Shown here one piece after another: positions 1 through 8,680 of a stretch of 64,000 nucleotides of DNA. This DNA comes from Klebsiella michiganensis (lineage in GTDB: Bacteria > Pseudomonadota > Gammaproteobacteria > Enterobacterales > Enterobacteriaceae). Location: positions 434,001 through 498,000 of the forward strand of contig NZ_PRDB01000001.1 in NCBI RefSeq assembly GCF_002925905.1, read 5' to 3'. How positions within the stretch are numbered: the first letter of the stretch is position 1; each line of letters starts with the position of its first letter. Under the pieces are notes generated by a model. That model was given only the letters and a program-made list of their open reading frames with translations, was not told the DNA's origin and did not search any database. A program made the translations under genes and the position numbers.

Positions 1-1
1 G

Positions 2-511
2 CAGGTCTTTTTCTTCGCTGCCAATATTTACGGCTGGTACGCGTGGAGCCGGCAAAACGAGGCGCAGGAGGCCGCGCTCAAGGTACGCTGGCTTTCCCGT
101 CAGCAAACGCTGGCGCTGGGCGGCGTCTGCGCGGTGGCGATTGTGCTGATGACGCTGTTTATCGATCCGGTGTTCGCGACGCTCACTCGTATCATGATTG
201 CTCTGCTGCAAACGTTCGGTATGCAGGTCGCGATGCCCGACCTCCAGCCAGACGCCTTCCCGTTCTGGGATTCCACCATGCTGGTGTTGTCGATTGCCGC
301 CATGGTGCTGATGACGCGTAAATTCGTCGAAAACTGGCTGCTGTGGGTGGTTATCGACGTGATTAGCGTGGTTATCTACGCGGTACAGGGCGTTTACGCC
401 ATGTCGCTTGAGTATGTCCTGCTGACGGCGATCGCGGTAATGGGTTCATACAGCTGGATCAAGAGCGCACAGCGTAACGGCTATACGCCGCTTGCCGCGG
501 CCGCATCCTGA
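2..511 (+). CDS. pnuC: PnuC-family nicotinamide riboside/mononucleotide transporter, 3' part
   Basis: The gene is cut by the window start; the frame is open from base 2 to the TGA at 509-511. The visible 169 residues match the C-terminal two thirds of E. coli PnuC, including FFFAANIYGWYAWSRQ near the start and the segments IDPVFA, LQPDAFPFWDS, MTRKFVENWLLWV and QGVYAMSLEY. PnuC is an inner-membrane facilitator for nicotinamide riboside in NAD salvage, and several hydrophobic membrane segments are visible. In E. coli pnuC lies beside nadA, so its place directly upstream of rep is unusual and may mean a second copy. The promoter and any riboswitch lie outside the window. The family call is firm; whether this is the only pnuC in the genome is unknown. 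Confidence 0.9.
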   Translation, partial: QVFFFAANIYGWYAWSRQNEAQEAALKVRWLSRQQTLALGGVCAVAIVLMTLFIDPVFATLTRIMIALLQTFGMQVAMPDLQPDAFPFWDSTMLVLSIAAMVLMTRKFVENWLLWVVIDVISVVIYAVQGVYAMSLEYVLLTAIAVMGSYSWIKSAQRNGYTPLAAAAS

Positions 512-613
512 TTGACCGATTTCCAGGCTGCCTGAATGGGCAGCCTGTTGCTCTCTGTGCCCCTCTTTCTGCTACAATCCCCACCCCGTTCGAAGATTGA
601 GCAAAAGACTCCC

Positions 614-2632
614 ATGCGTTTAAATCCTGGCCAACAACAAGCCGTCGAATTCGTTACCGGACCGTGCCTGGTGCTGGCGGGTGCCGGTTCCGGTAAGACC
701 CGCGTGATTACCAATAAAATCGCCCACCTGATCCGCGGCTGCGGCTATCAGGCGCGTCATATCGCGGCGGTCACCTTTACCAACAAGGCGGCGCGCGAAA
801 TGAAAGAGCGCGTCGGGCAAACGCTGGGACGCAAAGAGGCGCGCGGCCTGATGATTTCCACCTTCCACACGCTGGGGCTGGATATCATCAAACGCGAATA
901 CGCCGCGTTAGGGATGAAATCAAACTTCTCGCTGTTCGACGATACCGACCAGGTGGCGCTGTTAAAAGAGCTCACCGAAGGGCTGATCGAAGACGATAAA
1001 GTGGTGCTTCAGCAGCTGATCTCGACGATCTCCAACTGGAAAAACGATCTGCAAACCCCTGCTCAGGCCGCCGCTGGGGCGAAAGGGGAGCGGGATCGGA
1101 TCTTTGCTCACTGCTACGGGCTGTACGACGCGCACATGAAAGCCTGCAACGTACTCGACTTTGACGATCTGATCCTGCTGCCAACGCTGCTGCTGCAGCG
1201 CAACGAAGAGGTGCGGGAGCGCTGGCAGAATAAGATTCGCTATCTGCTGGTGGATGAATACCAGGACACCAACACCAGCCAGTACGAGCTGGTGAAACTG
1301 CTGGTGGGACAGCGGGCGCGCTTTACCGTGGTCGGCGATGACGATCAGTCGATCTACTCCTGGCGCGGCGCGCGGCCGCAGAACCTGGTCCTGCTAAGCC
1401 AGGATTTCCCGGCGCTGCAGGTGATCAAGCTGGAGCAAAACTACCGTTCTTCCGGGCGCATCCTGAAGGCGGCTAACATCCTGATTGCCAATAACCCACA
1501 CGTTTTCGAGAAGCGTCTGTTTTCCGAACTGGGCTATGGCGTAGAGCTGAAGGTGCTCTCTGCCAATAACGAAGACCATGAGGCGGAGCGCGTTGCCGGT
1601 GAACTGATCGCGCATCACTTTATTAATAAAACCGCCTATAAGGACTACGCGATCCTGTATCGCGGCAACCATCAGTCGCGGGTTTTTGAAAAGATGCTGA
1701 TGCAGAACCGCATCCCGTACAAAATTTCCGGCGGCACGTCGTTCTTTTCCCGCCCGGAAATTAAAGACCTGCTGGCCTATCTGCGCGTGCTGACTAATCC
1801 CGATGATGACAGCGCTTTCATGCGCATCGTCAATACGCCAAAGCGTGAAATCGGTTCGGCGACGCTGAAAAAGCTGGGTGAATGGGCGATGGGGCGCAAT
1901 AAAAGCATGTTTACCGCCAGCTTCGATATGGGCCTGACCCAGACCCTGAACGGACGCGGCTATGAGTCTTTGACCCGCTTTACCCACTGGCTGCGGGAGA
2001 TCCAGCAGCTTTCAGAGCGTGAACCGATTGCCGCCGTCCGCGATCTGATCCGCGGCGTGGATTATGAATCCTGGCTCTATGAGACCTCGCCCAGCCCGAA
2101 AGCCGCCGAAATGCGGATGAAAAACGTCAATACGCTGTTCACGTGGATGACCGAAATGCTCGAAGGCAGCGAGATCGATGAACCGATGACGCTCACTCAG
2201 GTCGTTACCCGCTTTACCCTGCGCGATATGATGGAGCGCGGCGAGTCGGATGAGGAGACGGATCAGGTGCAGCTGATGACGCTTCACGCGTCAAAGGGGC
2301 TGGAGTTCCCCTACGTCTACCTGGTTGGTATGGAAGAGGGGCTACTGCCGCACCAGAGCAGCATTGATGAAGACAACGTCGATGAAGAGCGCCGTCTTGC
2401 CTACGTGGGTATCACCCGTGCGCAGAAAGAGCTGACTTTTACCCTGTGCAAAGAGCGCCGTCAGTACGGCGAGCTGGTGCGGCCGGAGCCGAGCCGTTTC
2501 CTGCTGGAACTGCCGCAGGACGACCTGATTTGGGAGCAGGAGCGCAAAGTGATTTCGCCGGAAGAGCGCATGCATAAAGGCCAGGCGAACGTCGCCAACA
2601 TCAGGGCGATGCTGGCGAAAGCGCGTAAATAG
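614..2632 (+). CDS. rep: ATP-dependent DNA helicase Rep
   Basis: This is a 672-residue UvrD/Rep-type superfamily 1A helicase that moves 3' to 5' on single-stranded DNA. It removes proteins ahead of replication forks and supports restart with PriC and DnaB. Walker A (GAGSGKTR) is at about residues 24-31, the DEYQDTN Walker B motif near 213, and [16 protein letters not shown] and the C-terminal [14 protein letters not shown] motif follow in order. The reading frame stays open upstream to 536, but the start at 614 (MRLNPGQ) matches E. coli Rep exactly and gives the expected length. It is almost full-length identical to E. coli Rep as remembered. The stop is only 3 nt from the stop of the convergent kinase gene. 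Confidence 0.98.
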   Translation: MRLNPGQQQAVEFVTGPCLVLAGAGSGKTRVITNKIAHLIRGCGYQARHIAAVTFTNKAAREMKERVGQTLGRKEARGLMISTFHTLGLDIIKREYAALGMKSNFSLFDDTDQVALLKELTEGLIEDDKVVLQQLISTISNWKNDLQTPAQAAAGAKGERDRIFAHCYGLYDAHMKACNVLDFDDLILLPTLLLQRNEEVRERWQNKIRYLLVDEYQDTNTSQYELVKLLVGQRARFTVVGDDDQSIYSWRGARPQNLVLLSQDFPALQVIKLEQNYRSSGRILKAANILIANNPHVFEKRLFSELGYGVELKVLSANNEDHEAERVAGELIAHHFINKTAYKDYAILYRGNHQSRVFEKMLMQNRIPYKISGGTSFFSRPEIKDLLAYLRVLTNPDDDSAFMRIVNTPKREIGSATLKKLGEWAMGRNKSMFTASFDMGLTQTLNGRGYESLTRFTHWLREIQQLSEREPIAAVRDLIRGVDYESWLYETSPSPKAAEMRMKNVNTLFTWMTEMLEGSEIDEPMTLTQVVTRFTLRDMMERGESDEETDQVQLMTLHASKGLEFPYVYLVGMEEGLLPHQSSIDEDNVDEERRLAYVGITRAQKELTFTLCKERRQYGELVRPEPSRFLLELPQDDLIWEQERKVISPEERMHKGQANVANIRAMLAKARK

Positions 2633-2635
2633 CGG

Positions 2636-3598
2636 CTAGCGGCTGTTTTGCTGTTGAATCTGGAACTGACGTAGCGCTTTGCGACCGGGTGCGCCGTCTG
2701 AACCGGGTTGACTGACGACAATGGCCGCCACTTCATTGCCCAGCCGCGTTGCCTGCTGCAAATCCATTCCACAGGCCAGCCCGGCGATCGTACCGGCACA
2801 GTGGCTGTCTCCTGCGGCAATCGTGTCGTGGACCTTCACGCGGCAGGCCGGAATATGCTGCGGTGCTGCGTCAGGTTCAACCACCCATGCGCCATCCTTA
2901 TCAAACCGACAGATCGCCCGAATATGCCAGTCGCTGGCGAGCCGTGAGGCGGCATCAAGGGTCGCGCTATCCAAATCGTATAAACGCGCGCACAGCACGC
3001 TGAGTTCATCGCGATTCAGGGTGAGCAGGGGGCGTTTGCGCAGCAGCGCCTGGATAAAGTGAATATCCAGGTCGCACAGACGCGGGCCAAAATCGACGAA
3101 CAGCGTTTTATCTTCCGTCTGGGCAAGGATCCACTGGCGCAGCGCTTCGCTGGCCAGTTCGTATCCCGAGACGTAAATAATCGCCTCCTTCGGCAGCGGT
3201 ATTTGCGCTAATAGTTCATCAGTCCAGTGCTGTTCGCAGCCCTCAATGGTGATAAACGTCCGCTCTTTGCTGGCTTCGACAAGAGCCAGACACCAGCCGT
3301 TATCGTGGGTGGGATGGCGCAAGAGGACGGGCAAGTTTTCCAGCGCCATTTTTTGCGCAACGGCCTGCCCCCAATCGCCATTGCCTACCGGTATGGCGTT
3401 AATGGGAAACAGTTCGAGGCGCGAGAGCGCGCGGGCGACGTTGAACGCACAGCCGCCAATCTGCCGTCCGCCGTCGCGGGCGGAGACATCGCTACCGCTT
3501 TGCGGCAGCGCATCGAGATGGAGAATAATGTCGCCAAAAGCGGCGCCGATAACCACGATCGGCCGCTGAGGCGATAGCAGGTCAGCGCTGATTGTCAC
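2636..3598 (-). CDS. PfkB-family carbohydrate/nucleoside kinase (YegV-like)
   Basis: This 320-residue ribokinase-fold protein has an N-terminal GAAFGD strand, the substrate-binding GGRQIGGCAFNVARAL segment (about 42-58), a long alpha/beta body, and the ATP/anion-hole signature DTIAAGDS at about 264. The usual PfkB signature is DTxGAGD, so one glycine is replaced by alanine here. Enzymes of this family phosphorylate sugars or nucleosides. Its start overlaps the 3' end of the upstream permease gene by 17 nt, so the two are translationally close and probably one operon with the glycohydrolase gene. E. coli yegV, next to yegU and yegW, is the nearest remembered relative. The substrate is unknown; a ribose-containing compound would fit the neighbours. 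Confidence 0.85.
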   Translation of the reverse strand: MTISADLLSPQRPIVVIGAAFGDIILHLDALPQSGSDVSARDGGRQIGGCAFNVARALSRLELFPINAIPVGNGDWGQAVAQKMALENLPVLLRHPTHDNGWCLALVEASKERTFITIEGCEQHWTDELLAQIPLPKEAIIYVSGYELASEALRQWILAQTEDKTLFVDFGPRLCDLDIHFIQALLRKRPLLTLNRDELSVLCARLYDLDSATLDAASRLASDWHIRAICRFDKDGAWVVEPDAAPQHIPACRVKVHDTIAAGDSHCAGTIAGLACGMDLQQATRLGNEVAAIVVSQPGSDGAPGRKALRQFQIQQQNSR

Positions 3599-4997
3599 GG
3601 CAGGCCCCCTTTCTCGTTCCGAAGGCGAGATACAGCGCCAGGCTCAGAATAAAAGAGACGAATAACCCGAGGCTGGAGTCCGCGAAAATACCGACCGCGA
3701 AAGGTCCGTCGATAAAACCGGTTTTAGAGACCATCAATCCTGCCAGCGCACCGACAATCCAGCAGCCCAGCGCGGTACGGTTTGCGCCGCTCTCCCTGAA
3801 TAAATCAGCTTCAGGATATCCGGCACGGCGGCGCAGCCGATAAAAATCGACCATAAAGATGGCGGCCCAGGCGGCCAGAAATACGCCGCAGAAAATCAAA
3901 AACGCGATAAACGGCCCGAGAAAATCTTTCGAGACAAACAGCACGTAGAGGGCAATCCCCAGCACCAGCACGGCGTCGAGGGCCACGGCGGAACGCTGCT
4001 GTAGCTTAATCCCCATGCTTAACAGGTTAAGGCTGGCGGAATAGAGGCTCAACACGGCGATGGTCACGACCCCGGCGGTAGCCGCGGCCAGATAGGGGAT
4101 TGCCATCCACGAAGGCAGCAGTTTACCGATCGCTGAAATGGGGTTCTCGCTGGAGGCCAGATCGGGGATCTGCGCGGTAAGCAGTATTCCGGTGAGCATC
4201 AGCAACAGCAGCGGGAGGGCGGCGCCGCTGACCACGGCGAGAAAAATAGGCTTTTCCCCGGAGTCAGGGCGCTGATCGCGACTATAGTCGGCGCCGGCGA
4301 TAGCCCAGCTGATGCCGGTGCCTGCGGCAATAATAGACACGGCAGGCAGAAAGCCGGTCAGCCAGCTGCCTGAAGGCAGCGCGAGGATGGCCTGCCAGTC
4401 CGCGGTGAAGAGTAAATAGATCACCACCAGCAGCGTCATGGCGCCAAAGATCCGGGTGATCCATTTTTGCATCATCAGCACGGCGTTTTGCCCGAGCACG
4501 CTGACCAGTACGGTCAGCCCGCCAAACAAGAAAAGCGACAGCGCGGTGGTGGTCAGACTCTCTTCAAGACCCATGGCGGCAAACAGCGCAACGAGGGTGA
4601 GCGTGCCGGTAATGATATTGACCGCTTCCCAGCCCATCAGATTCACCCAACAGAAGCTGGTGGGGGCGATATTACCGCGTTTGCCAAAAATGACGCGGGA
4701 GAGGGTTAGCGTCGTCGTACGACCAATTTTCCCGGCGATGCTGGTGATGCCGACCAGCGCAAAGGAGGCGACGCCCGCCACGGCGGCAAGAATCGCCTGC
4801 CAGAATGAGAGGCCGAACGACACAATCACCGCGCCGTAAACGACGCCAAGAATGCCAATATTCGCGGCGCACCAGACGAAAAACAGCTGGACCGGTTTCT
4901 GGGTCTGGTGGACCGGGGGGACCAGACCGATCCCTAATTCTGCCATTCCGGGATCTGCCGCCTGGATATTTCCATCGTATGAAGCTTTGCTGTCCAT
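3582..4997 (-). CDS. NCS1-family (cytosine/purine/nucleoside-type) permease
   Basis: This 471-residue integral membrane protein has about 12 hydrophobic segments. It starts with a short polar N-terminus, then FFVWCAANIGILGVVYGA, and later GISWAIAGADYSRDQRPDSGE, which resembles the ADYSR loop typical of NCS1 cytosine permeases such as CodB. NCS1 carriers import nucleobases, nucleosides, hydantoins and related compounds by cation symport. It is the middle gene of a three-gene minus-strand unit (glycohydrolase, permease, kinase), 18 nt after the glycohydrolase stop and overlapping the kinase start. In the related E. coli yeg cluster the transporter is YegT, an MFS nucleoside-type carrier, so here an unrelated carrier family fills the same slot. 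The imported compound is not known. Confidence 0.85.
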   Translation of the reverse strand: MDSKASYDGNIQAADPGMAELGIGLVPPVHQTQKPVQLFFVWCAANIGILGVVYGAVIVSFGLSFWQAILAAVAGVASFALVGITSIAGKIGRTTTLTLSRVIFGKRGNIAPTSFCWVNLMGWEAVNIITGTLTLVALFAAMGLEESLTTTALSLFLFGGLTVLVSVLGQNAVLMMQKWITRIFGAMTLLVVIYLLFTADWQAILALPSGSWLTGFLPAVSIIAAGTGISWAIAGADYSRDQRPDSGEKPIFLAVVSGAALPLLLLMLTGILLTAQIPDLASSENPISAIGKLLPSWMAIPYLAAATAGVVTIAVLSLYSASLNLLSMGIKLQQRSAVALDAVLVLGIALYVLFVSKDFLGPFIAFLIFCGVFLAAWAAIFMVDFYRLRRRAGYPEADLFRESGANRTALGCWIVGALAGLMVSKTGFIDGPFAVGIFADSSLGLFVSFILSLALYLAFGTRKGACRDNQR

Positions 4998-5015
4998 AGT
5001 GATACCCTCTGTGAA

Positions 5016-6035
5016 TTATGCGAAGCGGTAGCCTGCAAGCCGCTGTGCGTAAGGCGTGAAGTCGATGCTGTTGGCCTGCTTAATCCGTTGTATATGTTCT
5101 TCAGGAAAAGCCTCTATGCCATGAAGCGCGCCGCAGATGGCGGTGGCCATCGCGCCAATGGTGTCGGTGTCGCCGCCTAAATTGGCTGCCAGCATAGCGC
5201 ATTTCATAGGCTGCGTTTTTGCCAGCTCAACCAGAGCAATCGCTGCGGGGACGGACTCGATAATATCCATACCGGCGCCGATGTCCTCATAAATCCGTTC
5301 AATACCCGTCAGATGGTCAGTCTCCCCGGCGATCGTTTCCAGCGCCAGGTGGATACGGTTTCCCAGTAGTGGACTAAAAGTGGACTCATAATGGCGCTGC
5401 GTCTCATTGGCGAGCGACGCCAGCTCCGTTTTAATTAACGGCCATTCGGCCCCTTCAATGGCGCGGCCGATCGCCCAGGCAATGACCACCGCGCCGGCGA
5501 TAGCGATATCTGATTTATGCGTCGGCAGGCAGGATAGCCGCACTTGCTCAATGAAAAACGTTCTGTCCCCGGTGGGCAGTAGACAGCCCATCGGCGCCAC
5601 GCGCATTGCCGCGCCGTTGGTTACGCCGTTGGCCGCGATCTCCTCCAGCGGCTGCCCCTGTTCAAGCGCGATCAGGGAAGCCTTCGAGGTCGGGCCAAGA
5701 ATATTTTTTTCAAAGGCCTGACAGCGTCTGGCCCACAGCAGAATATGCCTGGCGATGACCAGTGGATCGGTCACGCCGTTGGTTTCATTCAGGGCATCCA
5801 TGAGTGCGATGCACTGATGGGTATCATCGGTGAACTCAGCGGCGCGAAATTCGCAGGCCGCAATATTCTCTTTCGGTCCGGGGAGGAAGCGCTCAATCCA
5901 GCCAAAATGGTTGATAATTCGGCGCTTAGGCCACAGTTCGGAAGGCATACCCATCGCATCACCGATGGCTTGCCCATAAAGGCAGCCGAGGATGCGGTTT
6001 TCGGTGGTATAGGTAGGGTGAATAGCAAACATCAT
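5016..6035 (-). CDS. ADP-ribosylglycohydrolase family protein (YegU-like)
   Basis: This is a 339-residue member of the DraG/ARH family, whose two Mg/Mn ions sit in an all-helical fold and which cleave N- or O-glycosidic ribosyl bonds. The first metal motif is FTDDT (about residue 67-71) and the second is NLGGDTDTIGAMA near 283-296, so both metal sites look intact. The core GQAIGDAMGMPSELWP, PGPKEN and NGVTNGAAMRVAP closely matches E. coli YegU. It is the first gene of the minus-strand cassette, divergent from the GntR regulator. The start could be either of two adjacent ATGs (6035 or 6032). With a sugar kinase and permease downstream, a ribosyl-compound hydrolase in a salvage route is more likely than a protein de-ADP-ribosylase; that is inference. 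Confidence 0.88.
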   Translation of the reverse strand: MMFAIHPTYTTENRILGCLYGQAIGDAMGMPSELWPKRRIINHFGWIERFLPGPKENIAACEFRAAEFTDDTHQCIALMDALNETNGVTDPLVIARHILLWARRCQAFEKNILGPTSKASLIALEQGQPLEEIAANGVTNGAAMRVAPMGCLLPTGDRTFFIEQVRLSCLPTHKSDIAIAGAVVIAWAIGRAIEGAEWPLIKTELASLANETQRHYESTFSPLLGNRIHLALETIAGETDHLTGIERIYEDIGAGMDIIESVPAAIALVELAKTQPMKCAMLAANLGGDTDTIGAMATAICGALHGIEAFPEEHIQRIKQANSIDFTPYAQRLAGYRFA

Positions 6036-6078
6036 CGGCTCCCTGGAAGAAATGAATAAAAGTTATACTAAAAGTAGA

Positions 6079-6222
6079 TCCAGATTAAGTCCAGTTAAAG
6101 TCCTTTGTGGCCACGCTGTGATCGAAGACGCATTCTGAAAGAAAAGTGAGAAGCTAAAAAAGGGTGGGGAGACGTTATGAGGGGGCTATTGATTCCAGTA
6201 TGGATCCACTATGATAAATCCA
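6079..6222. promoter_or_regulatory. Candidate operator repeats (TCCA, 11-bp spaced) between divergent cassette genes
   Basis: In the 218-bp space between the glycohydrolase and GntR genes, TCCA/TCCT motifs start at 6079, 6090 and 6101, exactly 11 bp apart. A second set starts at 6194, 6205 and 6219. Contexts are alike (GATCCAG, AGTCCAG, then GATCCACT, AATCCACT). Motifs placed on one face of the helix next to a regulator gene suggest binding by the adjacent GntR/UTRA protein. No exact GntR consensus was recognised, so this is a candidate only. Confidence 0.4.
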
Positions 6223-6253
6223 CTGCCACTGAATTCCGGAAGACTACGACATT

Positions 6254-6994
6254 ATGCCGCAATCGCTGCTTGAGTATATAAAAGGGCGTCTGAATACAGA
6301 GGCTCCCGCGCCGCTTTATATTCAACTTAAACAAGCTATTGAAGCGGCAATGACCGAGCGGTTGCTGACGCACGGCAGCATCCTGCCTTCCGAACGCAAA
6401 ATGTCGCAGACGCTTGAGCTATCGCGCGTGACGGTCGTGAAGGCGCTTGATGCGCTGCTGGAGGCCGGGCTGGTTATTAAACGCCACGGAAAAGGGACCG
6501 AGGTGAATCTGCCGGTAAGCTATAACCTTGCCAGCGGCGGATTTTCTGCCCAGCTACAAAATTCAGGCACGGTGTCCAACCGATGGCTGGTGAGGGAAAA
6601 GCTGGCGGCGGATGATTTTCTGGCCCGTGAGCTGGAGATCGCGGTCGGCGATCGGGTGGCGAAAATCAAACGCGTCCGTCTGGTCGATGCCCTCCCGGTG
6701 TCTCTCGAAACCATGTTTATCCCCGAGCGTTTCTTACCCCGCCCGGATCTACTTGAAGGTTCGCTGTACGCGCACTGGGCGGAAAATGATATTTATCCCG
6801 ATCTTCAGGATTACTCACTGACGGTGCATATTCCTTCGGCGGAAGAGTTGAATTTGCTCGACCTGCCGCAAGGCGTGCCATTGATGAAAATTACGCTGAA
6901 AAGCCGCAATGCTCAGGGAGAGGTGCTTGAGTACGGAACCGCATTCTGCCTGAGCAATTACTTTAATTTTGATTTCAGAGTGAAGCTGCAATAA
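6254..6994 (+). CDS. GntR/HutC-family (UTRA) transcriptional regulator, YegW-like
   Basis: This 246-residue regulator has an N-terminal winged helix (PLYIQLKQAIEAAM, then ILPSERKMSQTLELSRVTV at about 43-61 and GLVIKRHGKGTEV) and a C-terminal UTRA ligand domain starting near 105. The UTRA part carries RVAKIKRVRLVDALPVSLE and ends LEYGTAFCLSNYFNFDF. HutC-subfamily proteins usually repress neighbouring catabolic operons until an effector, often a substrate or phosphorylated sugar, binds. It is divergent from the glycohydrolase-permease-kinase operon, as yegW is near yegV/yegU in E. coli, and is the likely local regulator. It converges on gppA with a 64-bp gap that shows no strong terminator. Confidence 0.9.
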   Translation: MPQSLLEYIKGRLNTEAPAPLYIQLKQAIEAAMTERLLTHGSILPSERKMSQTLELSRVTVVKALDALLEAGLVIKRHGKGTEVNLPVSYNLASGGFSAQLQNSGTVSNRWLVREKLAADDFLARELEIAVGDRVAKIKRVRLVDALPVSLETMFIPERFLPRPDLLEGSLYAHWAENDIYPDLQDYSLTVHIPSAEELNLLDLPQGVPLMKITLKSRNAQGEVLEYGTAFCLSNYFNFDFRVKLQ

Positions 6995-7058
6995 GCGCTT
7001 TGGCATGGCCGGTGTATAAAACCCGCCATCGCTTTATGCGAGAGCGGATCGTAGCCGA

Positions 7059-8546
7059 CTACTGCTCGTTAAGCCGCAGCGGCCAGTGAACGTAGCTCTG
7101 CCACTGGCACTCCTGTTCGACCATTTCCCGGCCCAGCGGATGATTCTCCAGCCAGCCCTGCGGCAGCGTTAACGTCAAATTTTCATCTTCGGCAGCCAGC
7201 GTAAGCATCGGCAGCAGATCGTCGCGTCGGCGGCTGGCAAACAGAATCGCCAGACGCAGCAGACGGCACATATGCTCCGCGACTCTCGGAGGCACCGCGT
7301 TTTGTTGATGAATGGATGAAAGGTCGACGGCGTTGGTTTGGTTTAACAGCAGCGTCGCCAGCAGCTTCTTTTGTGCGGGGGTAAAGCCGGGCAGGTCAAG
7401 ATTGCGCACCAGCCAGGCGGCGTGCAGGGGGGCCTGCTTGTACTCCACGCTCAGACCAATTTCATGCAGCTGGCAGGCACTTTGCAGCAAATCGAAGCAT
7501 AGCGGCTCAATTTCCCAGCTGTTTTCCACCTGATGAACGAAATGGGCGGCCAGTTGGGCAACGCGCTGTGCCTGTTCAGTATCAACCAGAAACCGGCGCT
7601 GAATATTGCGTAAGGTACGACTGCGAATATCCTGATCGATCGACAGGTGCAGCATGCCGTAGACCAGACCTTCACGCAGCGCGCCGCCGGCGAGCGTCAT
7701 ACACTGAATATTCAGCTCGCTGAAGATGGCCATAAGAATCGCCAGCCCGCTGGGAAAGACGAGCGCCCGTTCAAGCGTCAGGCCTTCGATCTCCAGCTCT
7801 TCCAGACGACCGCACTGAATGGCGCGCTGTTTGAGCTGCTGTAGCTTGGCTAAGGTGATGCGTTCATCCATCCCCTGCGCCATCATGATTTCCTGTAACG
7901 CCTGAACCGTACCGGACGCCCCGACGCACACTTTCCAGCCGTGATAGCGCAGCACATCGGCGACGGGACGCAAAACTTCACGCGCGGCGGTTTCGGCCTG
8001 GTCAAAGTTCTCTTTGGTCAGGCTGCGATCGGCAAAGTAGCGTTCCAGCCAGGTCACGCAGCCCATGGACAGGCTGAAAAGCGAGGTGGTTTGCGCACCG
8101 GTACCGGTAACCAGTTCGGTGCTGGCGCCGCCAATATCCACGACCAGACGCTGATCTGCGCCGCCTGTTGTATGCGCAACGCCCTGATAAATCAGGCGCG
8201 CTTCCTCTTCACCGCTGATAACCTGAACCGCGCAGCCGAGAATTTCCCGCGCTTTCTCCAGAAACTCACCGGCGTTAACCGCCAGGCGCAGCGTCGCTGT
8301 GGCGACCACGCGGATTTGCGTCGGGGGGATATCCTGCAAACGCTCGGCAAACAGGCGTAAACATTGCCAGCCGCGCTCCATGGCTTCCGCCGAGAGCGTA
8401 TTGTCGCCGCTGAGTCCAGCGGCCAGACGGACTTTGCGTTTGATACGACTCAGGGTCTGGATGCTTCCGGCAACCTCGCGTACAACCAACATATGAAAAC
8501 TATTGGAGCCAAGATCGATAGCGGCATAGAGCGAGGTGGAGCTCAT
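7059..8546 (-). CDS. gppA: Guanosine-5'-triphosphate,3'-diphosphate pyrophosphatase GppA
   Basis: This 495-residue Ppx/GppA phosphatase converts pppGpp to ppGpp in the stringent response and can act on polyphosphate. The sugar-kinase/actin fold motif [11 protein letters not shown] is at about residues 8-18, [11 protein letters not shown] lies near 120, DIGGAS near 142, [11 protein letters not shown] near 210, and an HD-like C-terminal half follows. It is close to E. coli GppA over the whole length. Two in-frame ATGs are possible (8555 and 8546). The second gives [11 protein letters not shown], like the E. coli protein, and has GAAGGA about 8 nt upstream. That start codon and Shine-Dalgarno lie inside the terminal repeat of an ERIC element. 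As in E. coli, gppA follows rhlB on the same strand. Confidence 0.96.
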   Translation of the reverse strand: MSSTSLYAAIDLGSNSFHMLVVREVAGSIQTLSRIKRKVRLAAGLSGDNTLSAEAMERGWQCLRLFAERLQDIPPTQIRVVATATLRLAVNAGEFLEKAREILGCAVQVISGEEEARLIYQGVAHTTGGADQRLVVDIGGASTELVTGTGAQTTSLFSLSMGCVTWLERYFADRSLTKENFDQAETAAREVLRPVADVLRYHGWKVCVGASGTVQALQEIMMAQGMDERITLAKLQQLKQRAIQCGRLEELEIEGLTLERALVFPSGLAILMAIFSELNIQCMTLAGGALREGLVYGMLHLSIDQDIRSRTLRNIQRRFLVDTEQAQRVAQLAAHFVHQVENSWEIEPLCFDLLQSACQLHEIGLSVEYKQAPLHAAWLVRNLDLPGFTPAQKKLLATLLLNQTNAVDLSSIHQQNAVPPRVAEHMCRLLRLAILFASRRRDDLLPMLTLAAEDENLTLTLPQGWLENHPLGREMVEQECQWQSYVHWPLRLNEQ

Positions 8547-8670
8547 ACACTTCATCCTTCAAGTTGCCTCTGTGTTGGCTGCGTTCTCTTACCCGAATCA
8601 CTTACCAGCGTCAGCTTGCCGCGATTCGCTTTCCTGCGGCCTTGATGCAACTTGAATGATTTTGTGTATG
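8544..8670. repeat. ERIC element between rhlB and gppA
   Basis: A 127-bp imperfect palindrome with ends CATACAC...GTGTATG. Inner arms pair: CCTTCAAGTTGC on the left and GCAACTTGAATG on the right. The centre (CTTACCCGAATCACTTACC...) is recognisable as a diverged ERIC core. It fills nearly all of the space between the rhlB stop (8681) and the gppA start (8546), and its left end carries the gppA ATG (complement of 8544-8546). It would be transcribed in any rhlB-gppA read-through message. It resembles the copy at 36973-37099 most closely. Confidence 0.85.
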
Positions 8671-8680
8671 GCATAGTGCT

